Source: Aspidapion aeneum (taxonomy: Eukaryota; Arthropoda; Insecta; Coleoptera; Brentidae). From it: 64,000 nt of DNA. Numbering within the stretch: position 1 is the stretch's first letter; every line of letters begins with the position of its first letter. A program made the translations under genes and the position numbers. Positions 11,946 through 22,169 of this stretch are shown here, piece by piece. The stretch spans positions 74,356,771 to 74,420,770 of the forward strand of contig OY755039.1 of assembly GCA_963576565.1 (NCBI GenBank). The letters run 5' to 3'. A model generated the notes under the pieces. It was not told where the DNA came from, did not search any database, and saw nothing but the letters and a program-made list of their open reading frames with translations.

Positions 11946-12416
11946 TGTTAGCTCCCGCTAAATTTCGCGGTTGTTTTTAAATTTTAAAACCACACAATTG
12001 GATGAAGGACAGATTACATTTTTCGCGCATTTGACATGCGCACCAAGAATCAGCGAGATCCTTTCTACCGCCTCGAGAAAAATGGAGTGTTAATTACTTT
12101 CTCCAACTATTACAAATTTCTACATTTGAAAGTGCTCGATTTTGGTGTACTGAAGCATATAACTGGAAACTTCAGCCCTTCAGCTACGTGGTGCCATCAT
12201 TAGATCCAATCAGGGGCCCCTGGAACGTGGAGAAATTGGCTGCAAACTGGTGAGTACTTTGTTTCTGATTTCCGTTGTGTGGGTACCAGCAATTAACCTA
12301 TGGACTTTTAGTTATTTCGTGATTACATATCAATATATTTATGTTTGTTCGTGATTTCATTTAATAAAATATATACAGTCCACTGCAGTTATCGTTTTTC
12401 TAACTGCGGGCATACA
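11946..12416 (+). repeat. BEL/Pao 3' LTR
   Basis: A 471-bp copy of 5620-6090, ending GGGCATACA and followed by the duplication CTACA. The differences from the 5' LTR are scattered single substitutions (for example in the CTAAATTTCGCGG block and near 12352-12360). Confidence 0.92.
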
Positions 12417-12421
12417 CTACA

Positions 12422-12639
12422 CGACCAAGAGTTTATTTAAGTTCTGTAGGATGGTGTACAAATTTGGTTCAGCTCATTACCCACACTTTAACCTCATATT
12501 GTTTTCCTTTTCTTTCTTCTCTAGACCCTTTTTTCAACCATAATTTTTTTAATTTTTCAACCGTTTTGAAACAATAATCCATTCAGGAGAGACCCAGTCA
12601 GTATTCTAGTTTTGAAAGTTGCTTGCCTAGAATAGTAAA
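12422..12639. other. Spacer, no gene
   Basis: AT-rich sequence between the BEL 3' target duplication and the recognisable right arm. No feature is seen beyond polypyrimidine runs. Confidence 0.4.
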
Positions 12640-13493
12640 AAAATCGTAGTGAAATATTTCTTACAGTTTAACACAATTCTATGTTACACTTCTGCAAAAG
12701 GTCCACTCATGCACAAAAAAAGATCCCAATAGAAAATGTTGCCAAAATGGCAGTTACATATTTATCCAAAACAAACCTGACAAAAAACTTTCGAATATTT
12801 CAATTTATCCTCTGTTAAGTCAGGTAATAGAGCACTTATCCACTTTCTTTTCCCTTCTTGGAGCTGATACCTAGTTCATTTAAATCAAGATGATTTTTTA
12901 AGGTCAAAATACTTGGCATTCCATCAAAACTAACATTATCAAGATCTCCCCGGCTGCCACAATTCATAACAGCACAGAAACTAATAATAATGATTCAAAC
13001 TGAGTAAAAAACTGGAAAAAAAGTTTAAAAAAAAACAAAAGTAAATAAAAACATAACCTGACTTTTTAAACAAAACATGGTCCCTTTTATTTGAGATTTA
13101 CTGGCTTTAATTGATTTTTTTTTAGAAAAACGCATTTTTCCCTTGTGTACAAAGGGTCAATACTTAAAACAGCATCTTTGTTGTAAATTAAATCGTTTCA
13201 CTTTTTTTAAAAATTACGTTTTTGTTAACATTGCGGCTTATGGGAAAACGCTTTGTTTGTCCTATGGCAACCATCTTGGACAAGCTAATTGGTTTACTTT
13301 GCTTTGGTTCGGTTCGGTTAGATCTGATTAGGTTTCGTTAGGTTAGGTTTTTGAAACTTTCTATTTTCATGTGGTTAGAATCATTCAAGTGAAAATCACC
13401 CTGTACATCTATTCTAATACATGAGGTAAATAATATTGGTAGATCTACGCATGCGAAGTCAGGGATTGGAAGTGGACTTGGTAGGGCTAGCGT
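12640..13493. repeat. Right arm of the 13-kb inverted repeat
   Basis: Inverted counterpart of 245-1560. It ends with GTGGACTTGGTAGGGCTAGCG, the complement of the left terminus. This arm lacks the two insertions of the left arm, so it shows the older state. AGGTTAGGTT-type words occur near 13330-13350, as in the left arm. Confidence 0.65.
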
Positions 13494-13657
13494 CTTGTGA
13501 TAGAATAGACCGGTGTTAGGATCTTATGCCGTATTCCATTGGGAAAATGAGTGCAGCACTGGTGGTGCACTGGCACTGAAACGATGCTCTCAAAAATTTG
13601 CACCGAGTGCAGCTTCAATGGAACACGCGGAAATTGAAAAATTGCACTCGTGTGGTA

Positions 13658-13706
13658 TAAGGTCACTATATCACGAAGTTCCTAACATCGTGATATAGTG
13701 ACCTTA
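13658..13706. repeat. Perfect 19-bp hairpin
   Basis: TAAGGTCACTATATCACGA (13658-13676) is exactly complementary to 13688-13706 across an 11-base loop. It lies inside the Harbinger-like element, just inside its left subterminal region. Such a perfect stem in otherwise diverged DNA could be a recent inversion, a small nested element or a structured site. Confidence 0.7.
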
Positions 13707-14778
13707 GTGTGGTATGCCATTATGAGCTGTAGAACTTCTTTTTTATTCTTGCTTTAAGCAACGTTAATATAACATTTTCTTGCAAATAATTTTTTATAGT
13801 ATATCCTATATGAATAGGGCAAATTGATTATGCAAAAATCTCATTTTTGAAAAAAATGTCACACAACCTGTAGTTTTATCAGGCCAACGCCAATATCTAT
13901 TTTTATTTGTTTCAAAGTTACACGCCGATAAATATTATCCTAAGATAAATAAAAATCGTCAAATAAATAAATAATGATTTTATTTAAAAAAAATTAATAA
14001 GAATATTTTAAAAATGCCGACCTCCTTGTTGAATGCAGGCTTGTGCTCGTATACCAACAGATAGAGTAAAAAACCCTAATCAGAAGTGTACTTTATGCTC
14101 CCAAAATTTGAACATAAGTATTCGAAACACCTTGTATACATATATAATATTTCACAAGTTTCTTTCAACTAAACCTAACTTTCCTGCCTTGCGGAATTTG
14201 GTCAAAAACATGTTGTTCAAAATCCATTTGTTCGAAAGTAATATTAATACTTCAATAACATTTTCATGAAAAGGAAAATTATATAAAAACATTTCCTTCA
14301 AACAAAAAATTGATTGAAAACATTTTATTAAATTTTTTTTGTTCAAAAACATTTTCTTTGAAAATCATTTTTTTCATAAGGAAAATTGTTTAAAAAAGTT
14401 TTTGAAGAAAATATATTTGAACAAATTTCCATTCAACAAGAACATAACCTAACCTAACAGCTAAACGTAAGGGTGTTTTAGCACAAGGACTGTATACAGC
14501 TCTGTGTACGGTCCTTGGTTTTAACATACCATAAAAATGGCAAGACATGTGCCTCAGCGCTAATGAGGTTTCGTCCCCCTTGTTCTTTTTTTTGACAAAA
14601 TTGAGGCTACTTGAATTTATTTATGAGAAATTCTGCAGTGCTCATCTCGAGCCGAAAGTGTTTCTTGAACTAAAAAATACATTTATTTTTACTTATAATC
14701 ATAGCTGCCAGAAAACCCCAACTGTCGGAAAATTAGCCCCAGGGCCCCAGTCAACCAAATCCATACAAATCTACTTAC

Positions 14779-15015
14779 CTGTTTGTTGTTAAATCGGTAA
14801 ACCACATTTTCAATAAAGTTTTTTATTTTTGGGGTTTCCGTTCTCATTGTTTTTATTGCACAGAACTGTTCTTCTTCATCTTCATCGCTGCTACTACTTA
14901 GCAGCGAAGAAAATAATAAAAAATCGCTAACAACTTTATTTTCACTTATTTTTACGTCCCACGACAATAATAAGCGTTTAAAATTAATGGCGGGAAAAAG
15001 TTTTCGGTGCGGCAC
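14779..15015 (-). pseudogene. Probable Harbinger transposase first exon
   Basis: Seventy-nine codons from an ATG at 15015, ending ...RFNNKQ at CAG followed by the donor GTAAGT (complement of 14773-14778). The protein has a serine/acidic tract (SSSSDEDEEEQ) and then PKIKNFIENVVYRFNNKQ. This resembles the segment just before the conserved FR-M/L-SR motif of insect PIF/Harbinger transposases, where an intron is plausible. No downstream exon with DDE residues was found between this exon and the element's left end, so the gene is truncated. It could also be an unrelated host exon caught in the element. Confidence 0.4.
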
Positions 15016-15182
15016 GAGCCCTCAGAGCCGGTGTCAAAAAAGCCGCACTCAGTGCAAAACTGAATTCATAAGTTCCTCAATGGAATAGGAAAACTGAAAA
15101 AGTGCATGTCAATGGAATGCAAACACCGAGCCAGTTGTGCACTAGTGCTGCACTCATTTCCCCAATGGAATACGGCATTTTA

Positions 15183-15735
15183 GATATATGTCGAATTCAC
15201 GTCACTGGTGATCCAGCTGATTTTTGTAAACACAGGTATGATATGAACAACGGAACAACTAATATTTTTTGAATTTTTTTAAAACTAAGGCAATTCTCGT
15301 ACTGTTTTCTAGTACATCCTAATAAAATATAATATTCTAGACGTATTGCCGTTATTTGTTTTAGCCCGCTTTATTTTTTATTACACAAAACTAAAACTAC
15401 AAGTCAAACTGAACGTGATTGTTTAGTATTAAAGGTGCACCGAGGACTTGGGAAGTAAACAAAGATGTAGGTCTGCGGATTATTTTTGAAGCTGAAACTA
15501 ACACATTATTTTCTTCGAATTTTAATTTTTGGGTAAAGAGAAATGAAGCGGGCTAAAAAAAAATAACGACTGGTATGTGTGAAAAATATTATATTATAAA
15601 AATATGGTAAAAATAGTATGAAAATTATCTTAGTTTTCAAAAAATTCCAAAAATATTAGTTGTTCATATATATCTAAGTTTTGTTTACAAAAATCAGCTG
15701 GACCACCAGTGACGTGCAAATTCGACATAAATATA
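15183..15735. mobile_element. Foldback MITE, about 0.55 kb
   Basis: The ends are about 100-bp inverted copies sharing ATGTCGAATT, CACGTCACTGGTG and CCAGCTGATTTTTGTAAAC. An inner pair, TTAGCCCGCTT (about 15361) and AGCGGGCTAA (about 15547), extends the fold. No coding capacity. It abuts the Harbinger-like element on the left and the TA-flanked palindrome on the right. Confidence 0.7.
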
Positions 15736-15985
15736 TACAGTGTCGCCCATAATGTTCGCAAATTTTTTATATACGATCAATCCTGCTTGTTGAATAACCT
15801 AGAAATACATTTTGACATTAGTCATGTGATCACTGTCATGACGGCAAATTCAAAAAACTAGTCATGAAAACCCAAAAAGTAAGGTTAGATGGCAGAATAT
15901 CGAAAAAAGTTATTTGAAAAAGTGTTTAGAATGTCATTTTAGGGTCCTGTATGAAGTTTCGAGCAATAATAATAAAAAATAATAA

Positions 15986-16525
15986 AAACCCTATTTTTGG
16001 CCCTAGCCTTATTATGAATTAATTTTATACAGATTTTATTATTGAAATAGTTTAAGTAACGCAATATTTAATGGACAAAGGTAAAATGATTCCATATTCT
16101 TTATTGAAGTCGTTCATAAAAAATTAAATAAAAATATACGATTAGCACATGTACCTTTCTTGTCGCAATCGCCTTTTTTTTTGTCAGTTTGTAAGGTTTC
16201 CGTGAATTTCATATTAATACCACAATAGAAAGAATCCCATCATTAATTATTTAATAATAAACTTTAATAAATAATATCAATGACATTGTTCTTTTTCATT
16301 GTGGTATTAATACTAAATTCACGGAAAACTTCCAAACTGTCACAACAAAAGGCCATTGCGACAAGAAACGTACATGTGCCAATCGAATATTTTTATTTAA
16401 TTTTTTATGAATGACTTTAATAAAGAATTTGGAATCATTTTACCTTTGCCTAATAAATATTGCGTTACTTGAACTATTTCAATAATAAAATCTGTATAAA
16501 ATTAATTTATAATAAGGCTGGGGCT
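15986..16525. mobile_element. 0.54-kb palindrome nested in the left arm
   Basis: Bases from about 15990 (GGCCCTAGCCTTATTATGAA) to 16525 form one inverted repeat centred near 16255. Mirrored blocks include TTTATACAGATTTTATTATTG, GTACCTTTCTTGTCGCAATC and TTCCGTGAATTTCATATTAAT. The right arm of the host element (near 19870-19905) lacks it, so it inserted into one arm only. No coding capacity. Confidence 0.75.
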
Positions 16526-17729
16526 ACAAATGTTAGACCAGGCAAAAATTTTGGATTTCCAAACAATCGTCCTTCTTTACCAAATTTTGTACACATATAC
16601 AGTACCCTTCCACGGTTCCAAGAACATACTTCGTTAAGTTTTTTGTTAGCTTTTTTGTGGCGCAGAGACAATTTACTGATGTACGAGATTCGTACAGACA
16701 TAAGTCTCTTATTTATTAAATTGCTTCACAATTGGGACCACCCTGTATATCCTGAACATATTTTTTTAAAGCTGTTAACATTTCTAATAATATGATGTAT
16801 TACAGCATGACAATTTTTTTTGAAATTAAGGAAAAATATGAGCAAGTATTTAGTTTTCCTAAAAAATTTGCGATTTTATTAAAAAATTATTGTTTTGTTT
16901 TTTAATTCTCAAAAGCAGAAAACAAAAAACAAATAATACGGTTTACCAGAAAAAGTTTTTGGAATCTCTCTACCACTAAACAATCATTAAAAAAACATTA
17001 AATATGCTACAGGGGCAATACGATAAGTTTTTATGGTGACAAAAACAGAGCAAGATCGCATTTTCTTGAAGATATTGTATTGACTCGGATTAATCATTTT
17101 TTTTTAAAACCTTTTAAATTATTTAAATGAATTAAGCAAAAATTTATAGCAGGTTTACGCCGCTTTCACAAAAAAAAATTAAAAAAATTCTAGATACAAG
17201 GATAAGCCACACAAATAATCAGAAATCTTAAAAATGCCTATTTGGTGTCTTTTGATTTTATTTAAATTTTGTCAGTATTTACCTCATAACATAGCCATTT
17301 CTACTGGGGATTTTATCTGGTATTATTTTTGTTGTTTCTTATAAATTTCTAAATAAAAAAATGTTAGACTTGTCTATCTGGGCGATGGCGCTCTATATCA
17401 AATTATTTATTTTTGCAGGCCATGTTTTTTAAAAAAGAGTACTTTTTACCGTTTTCAACGTTTCAAAAATAACAATCAAGTTCCCGATCGGGTTACATTT
17501 ATAAAATTTGGTACAATTAACAAAAGAAGTATTATGGTTGACAAGCAAACTTTTATAATTACCTGAAATTTTGCACATATGTCATAATAGCCATTTTTTC
17601 TTGTAATGGTGCTAAAATCGACTTTTTTAAAAATACTTAATGCAATATGGCCAAACGCTCGCTGAACTTAAAGACATAAGAACAAAGTTCATTTTCTTGC
17701 ATTTTTTGGTTATGATCGGGCTGAATCAA

Positions 17730-17966
17730 GCTTCAATACGTATTGAAGTCTCATCAATCCGCTTCAATGTAGATTCAATATACCTAACTCTATCAATAAG
17801 ATGAGTAATTTTGACTGATGGTTGTGCTCGGAATCTGCAACAAAACTGATGCAAATATTGATCAACGTTCATCAATATACCTCATAAACGTCAATATGAG
17901 CATCAATATTGTTTCTATCAATACACTTCAATATAAATTTCTATCAATAGACTAAACGGTCAATAT
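17730..17966. repeat. ATCAATA-rich repeat block
   Basis: Begins with the palindrome TCAATACGTATTGA (about 17734), which recurs at about 18212. It is filled with TCAATATNNNATCAATA words. It is interrupted on its right by a hAT-type MITE whose target duplication GTCAATAT/C falls in the same repeat. The mirrored right arm lacks most of this block. Confidence 0.45.
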
Positions 17967-18191
17967 CGAGAAGTGGCTCGATCGCCGATTTTCAAACACC
18001 AAAGGGAAATACCTACGGTATAATACCTACGGTATTTTCTGGTATTTCCCAGTATTTCCTCAATTTTCAATGGAATTTTTTAGTATTTCCCAAGCACTTC
18101 CCGGTATTTCCTAGTATATTTCCCAGTACTTCCCAAGTTTTTCCTGGTATTTCGCGTAACCTGTACACCAACCGAACCGAGCCACCCCTCG
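17967..18191. mobile_element. hAT-type MITE, copy 1
   Basis: A 225-bp element with inverted ends (CGAGAAGTGGCTCG and CGAGCCACCCCTCG) and an 8-bp duplication with one mismatch (GTCAATAT 17959-17966, GTCAATAC 18192-18199). The 8-bp duplication points to the hAT superfamily. The interior is a run of GGTATTTCC/AGTATTTCC words. Confidence 0.75.
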
Positions 18192-18441
18192 GTCAATACA
18201 GCCTTCAATACGTATTGAAACTGACATTATTCCAAAACGTATCATTTTGCGGTACTTCGTTCCGCAGCGCGCCCGCTAATGCATTTATTTAATTAATTAT
18301 GTTTTTAAGAGTTTTATGCCACTACTGCAAATAAATTCTTAAATAGCTGTTTTTTTGAATAATAAATCTAAATTTGGGTAAAACAAGACTTTTTCTTTTT
18401 TTAAATATTTTTAAAGATGTGCAAATCCTCAAAGATAAAGG

Positions 18442-18647
18442 CGAGGGGTGGCTCGGTATTTCCCTTTGGTGTACAGGTTAGGGGAAATACCAGGAAATAC
18501 TTGGGAAGTACCGGGAAATATAATAAGAAATACCATTGGAAATACTAGGAAATATCATTAAAATTTGAGGAAATACTGGGAAATACCAGGAAACACCGTA
18601 GGTATTTCCTTTTGGTGTACAAAAATCGGCGATCGAGCCACCCCTCG
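18442..18647. mobile_element. hAT-type MITE, copy 2 (opposite orientation)
   Basis: A 206-bp element with ends CGAGGGGTGGCTCG and CGAGCCACCCCTCG and a perfect 8-bp duplication GATAAAGG (18434-18441, 18648-18655). It is inverted relative to copy 1 and uses a different target. The pair is therefore two independent insertions rather than part of the enclosing palindrome. Confidence 0.82.
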
Positions 18648-20146
18648 GATAAAGGTAATTGGAAGACTCAAGCGTTTCTGCTTTTACAAGCTTGATTCAG
18701 CTCGAGCATAACCAAAAAATGGAAGAAGATGAACTATGTTCTTGTTTCGTTAAGTTCAGCGAGCGTTTGGCCATATTGCATTAAGTATTTTAAAAAAGTC
18801 GATTGTGGCACCTTTACAAGAAAAAAATGGCGATATTTTGACATATGTGCAAAATTTCAGGTAATTATATAAGTTTGCTTGTCAACCATAATACTTCTTT
18901 TGATAATTGTACCAAATTTTATAAATGTAACCCGATCGGAAACTTGATTGTTTATTTTGTAACGTTGAAAACGGTAAAATGTACTCTTTTTTTAAAAACA
19001 TGGCCTATTGCATATAGAGCGCCATCGCGCAGATAGACAAATCTAACATTTTTTTATTTAGACATTTATAAGAAACAATAAAAATATTACCAGATAAAAT
19101 CCCCAGTAGAAATGGCAATGTTGTGAGGTAAAAACTGACAAAATTTAAATAAAATTAAAAGACACCAAATAGGCTTTTTTAAGATTTCTGATTATTTGTG
19201 TGGCTTATCCTTGTATCTAGAATTTTTTTAATTTTTTTTTGTGAAAGCGCCGTAAACCTGCTATAAATTTTTGCTTAATTCATTTAAATAATTAAAACTG
19301 TTTTTATTTTTTTTTTATTAATCCAAGTCAATACAATATCTTCAAGAAAATTCGATTTTGCTCTGTTTTTGTCACCATAAAAACTTATCGTATTTCTCCT
19401 GTAGCATATTTAATTTTTTTTTAATGATTTTTTAGTAGTAGAGAGAACCCAAAAACTTTTTCTGGTAAACCGTATTATTTGTTTTTTGTTTTCTGTTTTT
19501 TAGAATTAAAAAACAAAAAAAGATTTTTTTAATAAAATGGCAAACTTTTTAGAAAAACTAAATACTTGCTCATATTTTTCCTTACTTTTAAAAAAAATTG
19601 TCATGCTGTAATACATCATTTTATTAGAAATTTTAACAGCTTTTAAAAATATACTCAGGATGTACAGGGTGGTCCCGGTTGTGAAGAAATTTAATAAATA
19701 AGAAACTTATGTTTGTACGAATCTCGTACATCAGTAAATGGCCTCTACGCCACAGAAAAGTTAACAAAAAACTTAACGAAGTATATTCTTGGAACCGTGG
19801 AAGGGTACTGTGTACAAAATTTGGTAAAGAAGGACGATTGTTTGGAAATCCTAAATTTTTGCCTGGTCTATATGGTATTTCCTATTTTTTATTATTATTG
19901 CTCCAAATTATAGAGGACCCTAAAATGACATTCTAAACACTTTTTTCGATATTTTGCCATCTAACCTCACTTTTTGGGTTTTCATGACTAATTTTTTGAA
20001 TTTGCCGTCATGACAGTGATCACATGACTAATGTCAAAATGTATTTCTAGGTTATTCAACAAGCAGGATTGATCGTATATAAAAAAATTTTTCTGTAACT
20101 TACAAATAAAATTTTTTCCCATATGTTGCGAACATTATGGGGGACA

Positions 20147-20149
<3 letters not shown>

Positions 20150-20187
<38 letters not shown>
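20150..20187. repeat. (TA)n microsatellite
   Basis: About 19 TA units directly adjoining the right TA of the 4.4-kb palindromic element. They probably arose by slippage at the insertion site. Confidence 0.9.
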
Positions 20188-20188
<1 letters not shown>

Positions 20189-20194
20189 ATATAA

Positions 20195-22165
20195 CCAACC
20201 CCCAGACAGTGCTTACTTTGGGGGTAATATGGTTTATTCGCAGCCGGTTTTGAAGCTGGGATGTAATGTCATTTCAGAAAATGTTCATGTATTTTGCTGT
20301 TAATAAACCATTTAATTGTTATTTATTTTATATAAGATCCATAGATCCGTCTATTCTAGGGACCGTGTAAACAAACGGCTTAAAGACGGAACGGATAGGG
20401 TCACAAACATAACCTTATTTACGAAAAACGCAAATCTGACAGTGCCAGGAGCGTAGCTTTTTTTATGTTCAAAAAAATTTAATGGTTTACACATGTTACG
20501 TAAAGAACTGTCCGTCACACCCGGTTTATAAATTTGACTGTCCAAATAAACAAACCTAAAAAAACTAAGTTTTTTATGATTTCAATATTTATTAGGACCC
20601 TGTGTTAGGACTCACACAGCGCAAGAAACCAAAAATATAGTTTACATGTTTTATATATATTCTAAATAAACTTTTTATGCTCTCTCGGGAATAAAAGTGT
20701 ACGTTTAATCCCTTTTTTCATGGGCTAAGGTAGTATTTCTTGTCCCCAGTGATTAAAAGTAATTTGTTTAAAACCATAAAGGCAAAATATAGGTTCTTGG
20801 ATTATTTTATTTTATCATAATACAAAAACAAAAAGGAATCAAGATATTTACACGATAACGTGTATTTTGTTGCTTCCACCTTGCCGTAACCTTACTGTAC
20901 TTTGCTGATGACTTGGTTCGTTTCGATTGTTATTGTGTCCTTCGGCATAGAATATTGCTTCCATATAAACGAAGCATTTAACTTTCTAGACTTCTCCACA
21001 ATGTAAACCAGGAAACGGTGAAATTTTCGAAATTCTGTATATTGCATCATTTTGGGCACTGAAAGCTGCTTTCTTCGGTGGCCTTTTCCATGCCCATCTC
21101 AAAGTAAGAATATGCTTTATTCTTTGGTCCCTTGTTTGTTCCATCTTCGAGAAATGTAATTCGAACTTTTTCTCGACTAAACTTATTTAGTTTGTTATAA
21201 AATAAATATTATTTTTTCCACATTGTTTGTTAGCATCTGACTGACTTTTGTTTAATATAATGCCATAACAACTATCACTGCCCACTGTTTTATTATATAC
21301 GGGGGGGTTGACATGCTAAAACTACAGTACGGTAAGGGGTTTAATACCTATTTATTTAGTTTATGATTATTATTATTTTTATAGCATATAAAAATAAACC
21401 TTGACATTTAAGTCCTGTTTAGTCACTTAGAAAATTATAGCCCTCCTTCCGGTCGGGCATGAAAATTCCCGCCGTGGGATTAAAATAAACACTGTACGCC
21501 CAAGGTTTATATTATACCTACTATTATTTTTATTAGTGTTCAAGAAAAAGGGGCGGCGAAGAAAAGGTCGAAAGTACAAACAGTTGAAAATACAAAAGTT
21601 CGAAAGTAAAGTTTTTGCAAAGTCAGTTGAACAAAGGTTAAAGCCGAACATCGGCATATCCTTTACAGAAAGTGACATGGGCGGCGGTGGATATACTCAT
21701 GAAAATTATTTCATTTAATTATGGCGTAAACTAAAGAAATAAAAATAGATAATAAAACTTTCTATTCCTACACCTACAGAAACGACACTGATTTATTTTC
21801 TAACTCTGCATACTGCCGACTAAAGGGGTCCGGAAACGAACACCTGAAAGCAATTAAAAGCGTATTTCAAAAAAGATGCCGTCTACCCACCTGTGCTGGG
21901 TCGGTCAGAAAACAAATACTTTGTGCTCGGACCGCCAAGAGCCGCGCCTTTTCTCTGTCGGTAGGGTTGAAATTATACCAGGAAGATTTTATATGAATTT
22001 GGATAACTTTTGAAGGGCAGATTGAAGCAAAATTTCATGAAATCGATAGAACCTCGTATTAGGAGCATTTCAGGTGACTTTGCAAAAACTATACAAAAGG
22101 TCGAAAATACAAAAGATTGAAAAACAAAAGGTCCAAACAAAGACCGAAAGTAAAACAAAGTAGAA
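20195..22165. other. AT-rich region without a confident gene
   Basis: Mixed repeats with no intact gene. A stretch on the minus strand (about 20860-21200) reads as protein-like sequence with stops. AAAGGTCGAAAATACAAAAG-type words occur at about 21567-21605 and again at 22093-22120, suggesting a repeat family. Nothing else is supported. Confidence 0.4.
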
Positions 22166-22169
22166 GTAA

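Larger units (their letters stand above)
5620..12416 (+). mobile_element. BEL/Pao LTR retrotransposon, complete with broken genes
   Basis: A full 6.8-kb LTR element with matching 471-bp LTRs starting TGTTAGCTCCCGC and ending GGGCATACA, and a perfect 5-bp target duplication CTACA (5615-5619 and 12417-12421). Domain order is gag, zinc knuckles, aspartic protease, RT, RNase H, integrase, then a C-terminal DUF5641-like domain, which is the BEL/Pao arrangement. LTRs differ at about eight visible positions (under 2%), so the insertion is fairly young. Its coding frame has at least three stops and two frameshifts. It sits inside the large inverted repeat. Confidence 0.93.
13527..15177 (-). mobile_element. 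Harbinger-like DNA transposon, internally deleted
   Basis: The two ends are inverted copies: TGCCGTATTCCATTGGG...GAGTGCAGCACT at the left and AGTGCTGCACTCATTTCCCC...GGAATACGGCA at the right. Subterminal TTCAATGGAA/ACTCGGTG words recur on both sides. An apparent transposase first exon lies at 14779-15015. The left flank is TTA but the right is TTT, so a 3-bp duplication typical of PIF/Harbinger is only suggested. At 1.65 kb it lacks the catalytic part of a transposase. Confidence 0.5.
15738..20149. mobile_element. 4.4-kb TA-flanked near-palindromic element
   Basis: The termini are CAGTGTCGCCCATAATGTTCGC at 15738 and its near complement ending GGGGGACACTG at 20149, each bordered by TA (15736-15737, 20150-20151), as in the Tc1/mariner class. 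Inverted similarity continues far inward. The AAACCCAAAAAGTAAGG block, the GACCAGGCAAAAATTTTGG block, the GCGATGGCGCTCTAT block and the CTGAATCAAGCTTC block each have a mirrored partner in the right half. This makes arms of roughly 1.5-2 kb. No transposase motif is visible. Several smaller elements are nested inside. Confidence 0.75.

Noticed and set aside
16460..19936. Short ORFs sharing KVNKKLNEVYSWNRG-like text on both sides of the palindrome
   Set aside because: They are mirror copies from the palindrome arms, too short, and without transposase motifs.
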